A stretch of DNA of 60,119 nucleotides from Flavobacterium sp. (GCA_018883065.1 VEQT01000009.1:1-60119), one strand, 5' to 3'; shown: positions 1-9,581, numbered from the stretch's first letter. The notes: a model not told the origin generated them from the sequence alone. A program made the numbers and translations.

Positions 1-504
1 GTATTGGCGCTCCAAACGTATGGCAATGATCCACTCTTTGGCTTTTTGAATGATACGCAAAGGCAAAAATCGCGATCCTTCGCCGTGAAACAACAACTTG
101 GCCAATTGCTGGGTGAGCGTACTGGCCCCTCCGCTGGTTCCCAAACTGAGTACAGCACGCATGGTTCCGCGGCCGTCTATGCCTGAATGCTCATAGAATC
201 GTTCGTCTTCGGTAGCCACTAAGGCATTTACCAAATGTTTGGGCAAGTCCGCATACTTAATGGGTGTGCGGTTTTCGTTGTAGAATTTTCCAATGGTCAC
301 GCCGTCAGCAGCGATAATTTCGGTAGCCAAATTAGAATCCGGATTTTCTAAATCTTCAAACGAAGGCATCGATCCAAAAAGTCCCCAAGAGGCAAAGAGA
401 AAAAACAAGGTCAATCCACCCAAAAAATAAAAGAAGATTTTCCAAAAGCGTTTTTTGAAATACGCCAATTCGTGTTCTTGGTTAAAATTAAATGAGAACG
501 CCAT
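1..504 (-). CDS. Penicillin-binding protein 1A-type transglycosylase (N-terminal part, cut by window edge)
   Basis: The reading frame is open from the ATG at 504 to the window edge (168 codons), so only the N-terminus is present. A short cytoplasmic tail (MAFSFNFNQ) is followed by one membrane segment at about residues 25-43. Then comes the start of a GT51 glycosyltransferase domain, with the family motif ATEDERFYEHSGID (catalytic Glu region) and GASTLTQQLAKLL. Class A PBPs polymerise and crosslink peptidoglycan outside the inner membrane; the transpeptidase half must lie beyond the left edge. The start is 3 bp downstream of the gldH stop, so the two are likely cotranscribed. The family call is strong; the exact paralogue (1A) is inferred from general similarity. 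Confidence 0.88.
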   Translation of the reverse strand, partial: MAFSFNFNQEHELAYFKKRFWKIFFYFLGGLTLFFLFASWGLFGSMPSFEDLENPDSNLATEIIAADGVTIGKFYNENRTPIKYADLPKHLVNALVATEDERFYEHSGIDGRGTMRAVLSLGTSGGASTLTQQLAKLLFHGEGSRFLPLRIIQKAKEWIIAIRLERQY

Positions 505-507
505 ACT

Positions 508-990
508 TTATTCTGTTTTTTCAATTCTAAATCCAACATCTGTTATTCCAGGAAGTTCGGTCACACCGGCAATTTTTCCGGTTTGTCGCACCGCTTGTTG
601 GATACTCACTTTGTATATCCCTTTTTGGGCAGTTATATTTTGCTTATAGGCCAGTTTACTTTCTTTTACATCAGTAAATCCATCGCCAAGTAAACTTCCA
701 TCTGGATTGGCCATGGCGTATTCTAGCGTATCAACTAGTGTAACTTTATTGGGTTGTTCCAGTTTGACAATCAAAAAAATGTTATTAAAGGGATAATCAT
801 TATTATCCCGTAACGAAAGGAACATATTGTATTTTTTGTTTGCCTCTAAAACTGGTGTCTGAAAGGAAACAAGGCTGTCTTGATGCCAAGCGCTGCCCAC
901 ATCTTTATACTCGTCAAATACACGGTTTTTATCGCAGGAAACCAATAACAAGGCGGCTGCAATAATCGCTACGCTACTGCTTATTTTCAT
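508..990 (-). CDS. gldH: Gliding motility lipoprotein GldH
   Basis: Product of 160 aa with a lipoprotein signal (MKISSSVAIIAAALLLVSC, lipid-modified Cys19), so it should be anchored in the periplasm or outer membrane. The body has the family pattern CDKNRVFDEY, LRDNNDYPFNNIFLIV, LEYAMANPDGS and GITDVGFRIE as I recall it from Flavobacterium GldH. GldH is one of the lipoproteins required for gliding and type IX secretion in Bacteroidota; its exact role is unknown. The frame is open up to 1134, but the ATG at 990 gives the signal peptide, whereas the longer form buries it behind 48 charged residues that overlap ricT. It overlaps the ricT stop by 17 bp and is followed 3 bp later by the PBP gene. 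Confidence 0.87.
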   Translation of the reverse strand: MKISSSVAIIAAALLLVSCDKNRVFDEYKDVGSAWHQDSLVSFQTPVLEANKKYNMFLSLRDNNDYPFNNIFLIVKLEQPNKVTLVDTLEYAMANPDGSLLGDGFTDVKESKLAYKQNITAQKGIYKVSIQQAVRQTGKIAGVTELPGITDVGFRIEKTE

Positions 991-2215
991 TGCGGTTGTT
1001 CGGGGTGATTTTAGGTTGATTGGGGCGCGAACGATTTGGATTATTGGGTCTGGCGTTGTTGGACGAAGCCACACTGCCTTCTCCGTTGGGTCGGCGTTTT
1101 TTGTTGTTCTTTTTCTTTCTTTTGGGTTGATCAAAACGCGTAAGGCTTTCTTGGCCCATGGCGTTGTTGAAATCTTTTTCGGGTTCAGTGGTAACCTCTA
1201 TTGCATAATCTTCAAGTGATGACACTTTGTTTTTGGCTTTATTTTCGGCAACAATTTCTTTGACTTGTTCAATCTTTAGCACATGCCAATTGGCAAAATT
1301 ATCGGTGTAGGCAAACCACATGAGTCCTTTAAAGATATCTTGCTTTTGGCATACAGCTGTTCCTTTTTCGGTCTGTAATTTGGTGTCAAAATCGGGAAAC
1401 CCTTGTAAAGCATCCAAATACGTATCGAGCTCGTAGTTCAAACAACACTTTAATTTACCGCATTGACCGGCTAGTTTTTGTGGGTTGAGTGACAACTGTT
1501 GGTAACGCGCCGCCGAGGTATTTACACTTCTAAAGTCGGTGAGCCAGGTAGAACAGCACAATTCGCGTCCGCAAGAACCAATTCCGCCTAATCTAGAGGC
1601 TTCTTGGCGAAACCCAACTTGTTTCATTTCAATTCTGGTATTGAAATCTTTGGCAAAATCTTTAATTAATTGACGGAAATCAACCCGATCATTTGCAGTG
1701 TAATAAAATGTCGCTTTGGAACCATCGCCTTGGAATTCTATATCCGAGATTTTCATCTCCAATTTTTGAGCAATGGCCAATTCGCGGGCACGCACTTTCA
1801 TTCCTTCTTCTTTGTCACGCGCAGCCGTCCATATGTCGATGTCTTTTTGCGAGGCTTTACGGTAAATTTTGGCTATATCTGGACTGGTAATGACCACACC
1901 CTTTTTCTTCATTTGAATTTTTACCAATTCACCCGTGAGGGTTACAATACCAATGTCGTGTCCCGGAGAGGCCTCGGTTGCCACAATATCGCCAATACTT
2001 AAACTCAGTTTTTCGGTGTTGCGATAAAATTCTTTTCGGCCATTTTTGAAACGCACTTCTACACAGTCAAAAGGGGCTTCGCCATTGGGCAAGCTCATGT
2101 TGGCCAACCAATCAAATACCGTCAATTTGTTGCAGCTATCGGTGCCGCAAGTCCCATTATTTTTACACCCTTTGGGCGCACCGCCCGTTGAGGTTGAACA
2201 ACTTGTACATGCCAT
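974..2215 (-). CDS. ricT: PSP1-domain regulator RicT (YaaT family)
   Basis: Product of 413 aa. The core (about residues 45-320) is a PSP1/RicT domain with the cysteine motifs GSCGRELCCSTW and GQCGKLKCCLNYE that bind Fe-S clusters in characterised Bacillus RicT. The N-terminus is itself Cys-rich (MACTSCSTSTGG...CKNNGTCGTDSCNK). The C-terminal ~55 residues are a Lys/Arg/Asn/Pro-rich low-complexity tail (KKKNNKKRRP...). In Firmicutes RicT works with RicA and RicF in mRNA maturation; those partners are not in this window, so function here is an inference from the family. It is the first gene of a tightly packed group ricT-gldH-pbp, overlapping gldH by 17 bp. No clear promoter was recognised in the 123 bp upstream. 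Confidence 0.87.
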   Translation of the reverse strand: MACTSCSTSTGGAPKGCKNNGTCGTDSCNKLTVFDWLANMSLPNGEAPFDCVEVRFKNGRKEFYRNTEKLSLSIGDIVATEASPGHDIGIVTLTGELVKIQMKKKGVVITSPDIAKIYRKASQKDIDIWTAARDKEEGMKVRARELAIAQKLEMKISDIEFQGDGSKATFYYTANDRVDFRQLIKDFAKDFNTRIEMKQVGFRQEASRLGGIGSCGRELCCSTWLTDFRSVNTSAARYQQLSLNPQKLAGQCGKLKCCLNYELDTYLDALQGFPDFDTKLQTEKGTAVCQKQDIFKGLMWFAYTDNFANWHVLKIEQVKEIVAENKAKNKVSSLEDYAIEVTTEPEKDFNNAMGQESLTRFDQPKRKKKNNKKRRPNGEGSVASSNNARPNNPNRSRPNQPKITPNNRNENKQ

Positions 2216-2338
2216 AATTTATATCTGGTATCACTACTCGAGCGATTTCTATGCGTAAAACGATTTGTCCGTAAAGATAGTATTTAACTTTTAAAGTTTC
2301 AACTGCATCATTTACTGTCTTACTAGCCATTTTATAGC

Positions 2339-3715
2339 TTATTCTTGGGGTAGAATTTTATACACTTTATCCGATAATCGCAAACGAAAAGGCACCTCAA
2401 ACGTTACCTTGTCACCGGATTTGGCCATGGTGTTTTCTTGGCCATTTACCACCATTTTTTCGAGAATAACTTTTTGATTTCCGGTGGTTGGCCCACAAAT
2501 GAGCAAGCTGTCACCCATGTAAAGTTGCTCGCCTTCTAATTCAAAAAGGCCTACTTGGGCTTTTACGTAGTAATGGGAAATTTTACCCAAAAAGTGCTTT
2601 TTCTCGCGTAGTTTTAAATTTATTTTATGTCGAATATCGCTAGTCTCTTGGGCTTTTGCCAAAGGTGTGTCCAACAATTTGCCCGAGTGCTTAAAGGTTA
2701 ATTTTTCGGACTTTCCTTTACGAAATACTTTATTCCCTACTTGTTTGCCCCGTCGCAATTTTACTTGTTCGGCCAAAGGCAGGTGGGTGATGTCTAAACA
2801 CTCTTGAGAACAGCAATTTTCCATGGCTGTTTGGCAATCGTCGCATTGAATAAACAACAAATGACAGCCGTCGTTTAAGCAATTGGTATGGTTGTCGCAA
2901 GGCTTTCCGCATTGGTGGCATTGCGAGACGATGTCATCGGTAATGCGTTCGCCCAAACGGTGATCAAACACAAAATTCTTTCCTATGAACTTGCTTTCTA
3001 GACCTTCTTCTTTGATTTGTTTAGCATAATTGATGATTCCGCCTTCGAGTTGATACACGTTTTTAAATCCCTGGTGTTTAAAGTAGGCCGACGCTTTTTC
3101 GCAGCGAATACCTCCCGTGCAATACATCACCAAGTTTTTATCTTCTTTGTGTGCTTTGAGTTGTTCATTGATAATGGGCAAACTCTCGCGAAATGTTTCT
3201 ACATCGGGTGTAATGGCACCTTTAAAATGGCCAATTTCACTTTCATAATGGTTTCTAAAATCGACCACAATGGTGTTCGGGTCTTCTAGTATCTGATTGA
3301 ATTCGTTGGCTTTTAAATGCACGCCAATGTTGGTCACATCAAAGGTGTCATCGTTTAATCCGTCGGCTACAATTTTGTCGCGCACTTTGATGGTGAGTTT
3401 CAAAAACGAATGGTCGTCATGCTCAACGGCCACATTCAAGCGAATGTTTTGCATAAAAGGATACGCCTCAAGCGTGTCTCTAAATGCTTCCATGTTTTCG
3501 GCAGGCACACTCATTTGCGCGTTAATGCCTTCGTGGGCCACGTAGATTCGGCCTAGGGCGTCAAGTTTGTTCCATTGAACAAACAAATCATCACGAAATT
3601 TTTTGGGATCTTCAATTTTGGCATACGCATAGAAAGACAACGTGAGTCGTTGTTTGCCCGCTTGGTCAATGAGTTCGGCTCTTTCTTCTGCGCTTAAGGT
3701 GTTGTACAGTTGCAT
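2339..3715 (-). CDS. trhO: tRNA uridine(34) hydroxylase TrhO (rhodanese-like) with extra C-terminal beta-barrel-like domain
   Basis: Product of 458 aa, about 100 longer than E. coli TrhO (YceA). Order: N-terminal UPF0176 acylphosphatase-like domain (about 22-120, with HEGINAQMS), rhodanese domain (about 125-235) with active-site loop YCTGGIRCEK (Cys199), then a Cys-rich zinc-binding-like segment (about 266-306: CHQCGKPC, CLNDGC, CDDC, CCSQEC). TrhO makes 5-hydroxyuridine at wobble U34 using oxygen. Residues about 375-458 (GKISHYYVKAQVGLFELEG...MGDSLLICGPTT...SDKVYKI) look like the C-terminal domain of U32 peptidase/TrhP proteins. That family is known for the parallel prephenate-dependent route to the same modification. 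The fusion assignment rests on eye-level similarity only. Confidence 0.85.
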   Translation of the reverse strand: MQLYNTLSAEERAELIDQAGKQRLTLSFYAYAKIEDPKKFRDDLFVQWNKLDALGRIYVAHEGINAQMSVPAENMEAFRDTLEAYPFMQNIRLNVAVEHDDHSFLKLTIKVRDKIVADGLNDDTFDVTNIGVHLKANEFNQILEDPNTIVVDFRNHYESEIGHFKGAITPDVETFRESLPIINEQLKAHKEDKNLVMYCTGGIRCEKASAYFKHQGFKNVYQLEGGIINYAKQIKEEGLESKFIGKNFVFDHRLGERITDDIVSQCHQCGKPCDNHTNCLNDGCHLLFIQCDDCQTAMENCCSQECLDITHLPLAEQVKLRRGKQVGNKVFRKGKSEKLTFKHSGKLLDTPLAKAQETSDIRHKINLKLREKKHFLGKISHYYVKAQVGLFELEGEQLYMGDSLLICGPTTGNQKVILEKMVVNGQENTMAKSGDKVTFEVPFRLRLSDKVYKILPQE

Positions 3716-3815
3716 GCTATAAACGGTTTAAGTGAGAAAAATAAAGGACAAAAATAAGGGATTTATCGAAACTGCAAGTGGCCAAAATTAAGTAAAACGC
3801 GACATCCCGAAATTT

Positions 3816-3847
3816 TGAATTTCATTTACAGAGAATTGTTATTTTAG
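3816..3847 (+). promoter_or_regulatory. Possible promoter of the RND efflux operon
   Basis: TTTG (about 3814-3817) is followed after about 22 bp by TATTTTAG (3840-3847), one mismatch from the Bacteroidota -7 consensus TAnnTTTG. It lies about 29 bp upstream of the adaptor ATG. Spacing is at the long end of the usual range, so this is tentative. Confidence 0.35.
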
Positions 3848-3875
3848 CTGAAATTTTGAAAAATCTAACACGCTC

Positions 3876-5030
3876 ATGAAACCAACTATTTATCGCTTAC
3901 TATCGCTGCTTTTCTTGCTTTCTTCTACCCTATGGACGGCTTGTAAAAAAGAAGCTGCTCCCGAAAAAAGCGTGGCCATGCAAGCTCCCTTTGTAACCGT
4001 CGAAGCTGCAGATGTGCCCATCTATTCAGAATACGCTGCACAAACTGCGGGCGATATCGACCTTGATTTGGTCTCTCGCGTAGACGGAACCCTCACCGGC
4101 ATTCATTTTAAAGACGGCCAATTTGTAAAAAAAGGACAGCTGTTATATACCATTGATCCCTTGCCTTTTGAAACACAAGTGGAGCAAGTGCGGGGCCAAG
4201 TTGCCATGGCGCAAAGCCGATTGGCTAATGCCCAAGAAGAACTCAACCGAATCAAGCCGTTGGCCGAAATGAATGCCGTAAGTAAACGCGAACTCGACGC
4301 AGCCACTGCCGATCTAGAAGCAGCCAAAGCCAATTATAAAAGTGCCAAAGCCAGTTTACAAAACCAACAATTGGAAAAAAGTTACTGCCAAATAAAAGCG
4401 CCAATGGATGGAATAATTGGCATTAGTAAAGTGAATTTGGGCGATTACATCAACCGCATGGGCGCAACTTCCAAGCTCAACACCTTGTCCAAATTGGATG
4501 TAGTAAGTGCCAAATTTACAGTGAGCGAAACCCAATACTTGCAACATCTAAAAGCGCTTAAAGCCGGAGATAAAAATGCCTTTGACCAAGTTGAACTTGT
4601 TTTGTCTGATGGCTCGGTTCATCCCCACAAAGGCAAATTAGACTACGCCGACAACCGCATCGATCCGTCAACCGGAACCATGACCATTAAAGCCGGTTTT
4701 CCGAACCCCGACAAAACCTTGCGTTCGGGCCAATTTTGTAAAGTGCGCTTTGCTTCGCATACCGAAAAAAATGCCCTAGTGGTGCCTCAAAAAGCGGTAA
4801 CCGAAATGCAAGGAATTTTTCAGGTTAATACACTTAACGACAAGAACGTACTCGAATTGAAAATTGTGGAAGTAGGTTCAAAAGTGGGCGAAAATTGGGT
4901 GATTACCAAAGGATTGAATTCTGGGGATCGCGTGGCCGTTATTGGTAATCAATTTTTGCAGCCGGGTGTACCCGTGGTTCCCGTTCCGTATGTAGCTGAA
5001 CCTTTGACCAAATCAACTCAAGCGAACTAA
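3876..5030 (+). CDS. RND efflux periplasmic adaptor (membrane fusion lipoprotein)
   Basis: Product of 384 aa. The signal peptide ends in a lipobox (LSSTLWTAC, Cys23), so the adaptor should be tethered to the inner membrane facing the periplasm. Residues about 60-95 and 165-200 form the two halves of the lipoyl domain (GTLTGIHFKDGQFVKKGQLL and SYCQIKAPMDGIIGIS). They flank an alpha-helical hairpin (about 100-160, many Ala/Glu/Gln/Lys) and are followed by beta-barrel and membrane-proximal domains. Adaptors of this AcrA/MexA type link the inner-membrane pump to the outer-membrane channel. The pump gene starts 2 bp after the stop and the channel gene follows, giving a complete tripartite operon. 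Substrate cannot be read from the sequence. Confidence 0.93.
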   Translation: MKPTIYRLLSLLFLLSSTLWTACKKEAAPEKSVAMQAPFVTVEAADVPIYSEYAAQTAGDIDLDLVSRVDGTLTGIHFKDGQFVKKGQLLYTIDPLPFETQVEQVRGQVAMAQSRLANAQEELNRIKPLAEMNAVSKRELDAATADLEAAKANYKSAKASLQNQQLEKSYCQIKAPMDGIIGISKVNLGDYINRMGATSKLNTLSKLDVVSAKFTVSETQYLQHLKALKAGDKNAFDQVELVLSDGSVHPHKGKLDYADNRIDPSTGTMTIKAGFPNPDKTLRSGQFCKVRFASHTEKNALVVPQKAVTEMQGIFQVNTLNDKNVLELKIVEVGSKVGENWVITKGLNSGDRVAVIGNQFLQPGVPVVPVPYVAEPLTKSTQAN

Positions 5031-5032
5031 GT

Positions 5033-8000
5033 ATGGATAATTTTTTTGTTAGACGGCCTATTGTTGCCATTGTCTTGTCGCTGTTTATCGTGATTATTGG
5101 TGGCTTGGCCATCACCTCGACTCCGGTTTCGCAATACCCCGAAATTGCTCCTCCTGTTATTCAGATTCAAACCAATTACCGCGGGGCCAATGCCCTAAAT
5201 GTGGAGCAAGCCGTGGCTACGCCCATTGAACAAAAAGTAAATGGCGTAGAAAACATGTTGTACATGCAATCGACCAATTCGGGAGACGGAAACATGTCGT
5301 TGTCGGTTACGTTTGACATGGGCACCGATCTAGACAAAGCCACCATGCTTACGCAGAATCGAGTGTTGCAAGCTACTTCGACCTTGCCTATTGATGTTAA
5401 AAACACGGGGGTTACCACCAAAAAATCCTTGGCGATGCCCTTGTTGCTGGTTTCCTTGTATTCGCCCAATAACACCTACGACAACAACTTTTTATCCAAT
5501 TACGCCAGCATCAATTTGGTTGATGCCTTGTCGCGCATCAAAGGAGTGGGAGAAGTTTCCTTGTTTGGAGGGAGCAATTATGCCATGCGCATTTGGACCA
5601 AGCCCGATATTTTGGCCAAATATAACTTGACGATTACCGATATTATGAATGCCATTCGGGAGCAAAATGCCATTGCACCCGGAGGAAAATTGGGAGCGCC
5701 ACCTGCCAAATTTGGCAACGAATACACCTACAATGTTACCCTCAAAGACCGCTTGATTACCGAAGCCGATTTTGAGAACATCATCCTCAAATCCAACAAC
5801 AGCAACCAACAGGTGCGACTCAAAGATGTGGCACGGGTCAATTTGGGCATCGAGACCTACGCCGTTGATGCGCGCATGAATGGTAAACCTGCGACAACGA
5901 TTAACATCAAACAAATGCCAGGCTCCAATGCCTTGGACGTGGCAGCCAACATCAAAAAAGTAGTCGAAGAAGAAAGCAAAAAATTTCCTGCTGATTTAAA
6001 ATATAAAATCTCCTTAGATACAACATTGGCGGTTTCAGAAGGAATCAACGAAATCATGCATACATTGTTTGAAGCCGTGTTGTTGGTAATTATCGTGGTA
6101 TTTCTGTTCTTGCAAAATTGGCGTGCCACCTTAATTCCTTTACTTACCGTGCCCGTTTCCTTGATTGGGGTATTTATGTTTTTCCCGCTTTTGGGGTTCT
6201 CTGTTAATGTATTGTCATTGCTTGGATTGGTCTTGGCAATTGGAATTGTAGTAGACGATGCCATCGTAGTCGTAGAGGCTGTGATGCACCACATTCAACA
6301 CGGAAAAAATCCACGCGAAGCCACCAACTTGGCGATGAAAGAAGTGGCCGGACCCGTTATTGCCATTGCAGTAATTTTGATTGCCGTATTTATTCCGGTT
6401 GCCCTTACCCCAGGAATTACAGGGCGTTTATACCAACAATTTGCGGTAACCATTGCTATATCGGTCTTGTTCTCTGCCATTAGTGCTTTGACCTTGAGCC
6501 CTGCGCTTTGTTCAATGTTACTCAAACCCAACCAAGAAGCCAAAGGCTGGCTGGGGAAATTCTTTGACGGATTCAACAAACGCTTTGACGCCTTTACCAA
6601 TGGGTATACCGGATTTGCGCAATTATTGCTTAAAAAATCCATTCGATCCTTAGTTTTTATTGGGTTACTAGTAGGTGCTGTAGTGCTTTTGGGCGGAAAA
6701 ATCCCAGGCGGCTTTGTACCCGAAGAAGACCAAGGTTATTTGTTCTTGAATGTCGAATTGCCCAGTGCCTCTTCGTTGGAACGAACCAATAAAGTGTGCC
6801 AAAAAGTAGAAGCTATTTTGGCTAAAAACGAAAACATCGATTCGTATACCATGGTGTCGGGATTCAGTTTAATTAAAAACTCCATCGCCACCAACAATGC
6901 CGTATTTTTTGTCTCGCTTAAAGAGTGGAGCGAACGCAAACAAGACGTGTTTCAAATTATCAAGGAACTCAACGGCCAAACCATTTCGGGAATACCTGAC
7001 GCTACCGTTTTTGCTTTTGGTCCGCCGCCTATTTCAGGGATTGGAAATGCAGCTGGGTTTTCGCTTATGTTGCAAGACCGCGGTGGTAATACGCCTCAAT
7101 ACCTAGCAGAAAACGCGGCCAAATTTATGGCTGCAGCACAAAAGCATCCGGAAATTGGTAGCATCCGAACCACTTTTAATCCGAATGTGCCGCAAATTCG
7201 TTTAGACATTGATCGCGACAAAATTGAAGCGTTGAATTTGTCTTTATCCGAAGTAAATGCCACCATTGGCAGCAGTTTGGGTGGCCAATACGTAAACGAA
7301 TTCAACAAATACGGGCGGCAATATATTGTACTGATCCAAGCGGCTCCTGAGTATACCATTAATCCAGAAGACATCAATAAAATTTTTGTGCGCAGCCGCG
7401 ACAATAAAATGATTCCGCTATCTACTATTGCCACCGTGATTCGCGAAACTGGACCCGAATTTACTACGCGATTTAATTTATACCGTTCAGCCGAAATTAG
7501 CGGAACGCCTGCCGATGGCTTTAGCAGCACGGATGCATTAAATGCGCTAGAAACTACAGCCAAAGAAGTGCTGCCCAAAGACATGGGCTACGAGTGGTCG
7601 GGGATGAGTTTTCAGGAAAAAGCAGCCGAAGGCAAAGGTGGAACGGTATTTTTAATGGCCTTGATTTTTGTGTTTCTCATTTTGGCTGCTCAATACGAAA
7701 GTTGGAAGTTGCCGTTTAGTGTATTGCTCGGTACGCCCTTTGCCATATTTGGTGCATTTTTGGGCTTATACTTGTGTAACTTATTTAATCCCGGTTATGT
7801 AAACAATGTATTTGCGCAAATTGGATTGGTAATGCTCATTGGATTGGCCGCCAAAAATGCCATCTTGATCATTGAGTTTGCCAAAGCCGAATACGACAAA
7901 GGTATGCCACTCAAAGAAGCGGCAATCTATGCAGCCAAGTTGCGTTTTCGACCCATTTTGATGACGGCTTTTGCCTTTATCTTGGGTGTTGTGCCCTTGC

Positions 8001-8179
8001 TTACGGCTTCGGGTGCTGGAGCTGAAGCACGAAAAGTAATGGGAATGACCGTTTTTAGCGGAATGTTAGTCGCTACCATTTTGGGAGTGTGTTTAATTCC
8101 GCTCTTGTATGTAACCATTGAAGGCCTTGGAAAAAAAGAAGTTGTTTCCTCTACAAATACCGAATCTGATGAAAAATAA
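5033..8179 (+). CDS. RND multidrug efflux transporter, HAE1 family (AcrB-like)
   Basis: Product of 1048 aa, the usual HAE1 length. It opens with the canonical N-terminus MDNFFVRRPIVAIVLSLFIV. Proton-relay residues are visible in TM4 (GIVVDDAIVVVEAV, paired Asp) and in TM10 (GLAAKNAILIIEFAK, Lys). The two large periplasmic loops follow TM1 and TM7, as expected of the trimeric pump. It exports hydrophobic compounds using the proton gradient. It is translationally close to the adaptor (2 bp) and its 3-prime end overlaps the outer-membrane channel gene by 11 bp. Drug resistance is possible but not shown; no local repressor gene (TetR or similar) flanks the operon. Confidence 0.95.
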   Translation: MDNFFVRRPIVAIVLSLFIVIIGGLAITSTPVSQYPEIAPPVIQIQTNYRGANALNVEQAVATPIEQKVNGVENMLYMQSTNSGDGNMSLSVTFDMGTDLDKATMLTQNRVLQATSTLPIDVKNTGVTTKKSLAMPLLLVSLYSPNNTYDNNFLSNYASINLVDALSRIKGVGEVSLFGGSNYAMRIWTKPDILAKYNLTITDIMNAIREQNAIAPGGKLGAPPAKFGNEYTYNVTLKDRLITEADFENIILKSNNSNQQVRLKDVARVNLGIETYAVDARMNGKPATTINIKQMPGSNALDVAANIKKVVEEESKKFPADLKYKISLDTTLAVSEGINEIMHTLFEAVLLVIIVVFLFLQNWRATLIPLLTVPVSLIGVFMFFPLLGFSVNVLSLLGLVLAIGIVVDDAIVVVEAVMHHIQHGKNPREATNLAMKEVAGPVIAIAVILIAVFIPVALTPGITGRLYQQFAVTIAISVLFSAISALTLSPALCSMLLKPNQEAKGWLGKFFDGFNKRFDAFTNGYTGFAQLLLKKSIRSLVFIGLLVGAVVLLGGKIPGGFVPEEDQGYLFLNVELPSASSLERTNKVCQKVEAILAKNENIDSYTMVSGFSLIKNSIATNNAVFFVSLKEWSERKQDVFQIIKELNGQTISGIPDATVFAFGPPPISGIGNAAGFSLMLQDRGGNTPQYLAENAAKFMAAAQKHPEIGSIRTTFNPNVPQIRLDIDRDKIEALNLSLSEVNATIGSSLGGQYVNEFNKYGRQYIVLIQAAPEYTINPEDINKIFVRSRDNKMIPLSTIATVIRETGPEFTTRFNLYRSAEISGTPADGFSSTDALNALETTAKEVLPKDMGYEWSGMSFQEKAAEGKGGTVFLMALIFVFLILAAQYESWKLPFSVLLGTPFAIFGAFLGLYLCNLFNPGYVNNVFAQIGLVMLIGLAAKNAILIIEFAKAEYDKGMPLKEAAIYAAKLRFRPILMTAFAFILGVVPLLTASGAGAEARKVMGMTVFSGMLVATILGVCLIPLLYVTIEGLGKKEVVSSTNTESDEK

Positions 8180-9527
8180 ATTGATTTTTGGCTTTGTAGT
8201 TATGCTACTTTTAGCCAGTTGTAAAGTAGGTCCTTCCTATAATAGACCCAATTTGGACACACCTAATTTGTTTTTGAATACCAAACAACAATCCGAAAAT
8301 GAATCTGTAGCGAATATCAAATGGTTTAGTTTATTTAATGATCCCGCTTTAACGGCCTTAATCCAAAAAGGAATTGAAAATAATTACGACCTCAAAATTG
8401 CCCTGACTCGTTTGGACCAAGCCAAAGCGGTATTGGGAATTACCAAAGCCAATTTATTGCCTAGTCTGGGCTATTCAGCTACGGTAAATCGGCCAGAATC
8501 TTTCAGCAATCCATCCACTGCTTTTGGTACCTTAAACTGGGAATTGGACTTTTTTGGGAAAATTCGTTCCGAAAAAGGGGCCTTGCAAAACGAATTATTG
8601 GCTACCGATGAAGCCCGAAAAGCAGTGCTTTCAGAATTGGTTGCTCAAATAGCCAGTACCTATTTTAATTTACGCGACTTTGACAACCGATTACGCATTA
8701 CCCAGCGCACCGTTGAGTCTAGAAAAGCATCTTATGATATAGTGGTGAAGCGATTTGAAAAGGGCTATGTATCCGAGTTGGATAAAGTACAAATTGAACA
8801 ACAAGTAGCCCTAGCCGAAGGCACCTTGCAACAAATCATTCGCGAAATTACTTATTTGGAAAACGCCTTACAACTACTCACTGCTCAAGTGCCTGGAATT
8901 ATAAATCGAGGTCCAGATAATAGTGGGCTGATAGAAAACCTGGAATTACCTTCTTCAATTCCGGCCAATTTATTAGAAAATCGTCCTGATGTCAAAAAAG
9001 CTGAATTGGCCTACAAAGCCGCAGTAGATCGCATAGGTGTTGCTAAAGCCATGCAGTATCCATCCTTTAATATTTTGGCTTTTGCGGGCTATGCCCAATC
9101 GGATCTTTCCAAGATGTTTGAGCCCAGCTCATTTACCAAAAATGCAGCTGCCTCCATTACGGGTAATGTATTTGCTTTTGGGAAAAACAAACGCCGCGTA
9201 GCATTGTATAAAAGCCTAGCTACTGAAGCCGAGCTGCAGTTTCGTAAAACCTTTTTGACGGCCTTGACCGAAGTAGAAAATGCGTTGGTTCAACTTAAAA
9301 CATTTAAGGCAGAATGGGTAGCAGCCGATAAACAAACCAGGGCAGCTCAACAGTATTTAAAGCTTTCACAAGCGCGTTATGAGGCGGGTTATGTATCTTA
9401 TTTGGAAGTGCTCGATGCCGAACGATCGTTGTTTAGCTCCGAATTAAACCGCTCGTATTTGACCCAACAAAAACAAATAGCCACAGTGCAACTCTATAAA
9501 GCATTGGGGGGCGGTTGGCAAAACTAA
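8169..9527 (+). CDS. Efflux outer-membrane channel lipoprotein (OprM/NodT family)
   Basis: Product of 452 aa. The ATG at 8169 gives a lipoprotein signal (MKNKLIFGFVVMLLLASC, Cys18). The frame is open further upstream (8118), but that extension lies inside the pump gene and hides the signal. Two OEP repeats are visible: about 60-240, with FSLFNDPALTALIQKGIENN and LNWELDFFGKI; and about 260-450, with ENRPDVKKAELAYKAAVDRIGVAKA and ARYEAGYVSYLEVLDAERSLF. These form the trimeric TolC-like barrel and tunnel. Ends 5 bp before a strong intrinsic terminator, so it closes the efflux operon. Confidence 0.94.
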   Translation: MKNKLIFGFVVMLLLASCKVGPSYNRPNLDTPNLFLNTKQQSENESVANIKWFSLFNDPALTALIQKGIENNYDLKIALTRLDQAKAVLGITKANLLPSLGYSATVNRPESFSNPSTAFGTLNWELDFFGKIRSEKGALQNELLATDEARKAVLSELVAQIASTYFNLRDFDNRLRITQRTVESRKASYDIVVKRFEKGYVSELDKVQIEQQVALAEGTLQQIIREITYLENALQLLTAQVPGIINRGPDNSGLIENLELPSSIPANLLENRPDVKKAELAYKAAVDRIGVAKAMQYPSFNILAFAGYAQSDLSKMFEPSSFTKNAAASITGNVFAFGKNKRRVALYKSLATEAELQFRKTFLTALTEVENALVQLKTFKAEWVAADKQTRAAQQYLKLSQARYEAGYVSYLEVLDAERSLFSSELNRSYLTQQKQIATVQLYKALGGGWQN

Positions 9528-9532
9528 CCCAT

Positions 9533-9563
9533 AAAAAAACCACGCTATTGGCGTGGTTTTTTT
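9533..9563. terminator. Bidirectional intrinsic terminator between efflux operon and bacilliredoxin gene
   Basis: Stem CCACGC/GCGTGG (9540-9545 and 9551-9556) with loop TATTG, preceded by seven A and followed by seven T. The A/T tracts on both sides serve both converging transcripts. Confidence 0.9.
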
Positions 9564-9581
9564 GTGTTTTACAGGCACCGC

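Noticed and set aside
991..1134. N-terminal extension of gldH up to ATG 1134
   Set aside because: It lies inside ricT, hides the lipoprotein signal and has no counterpart in the family.
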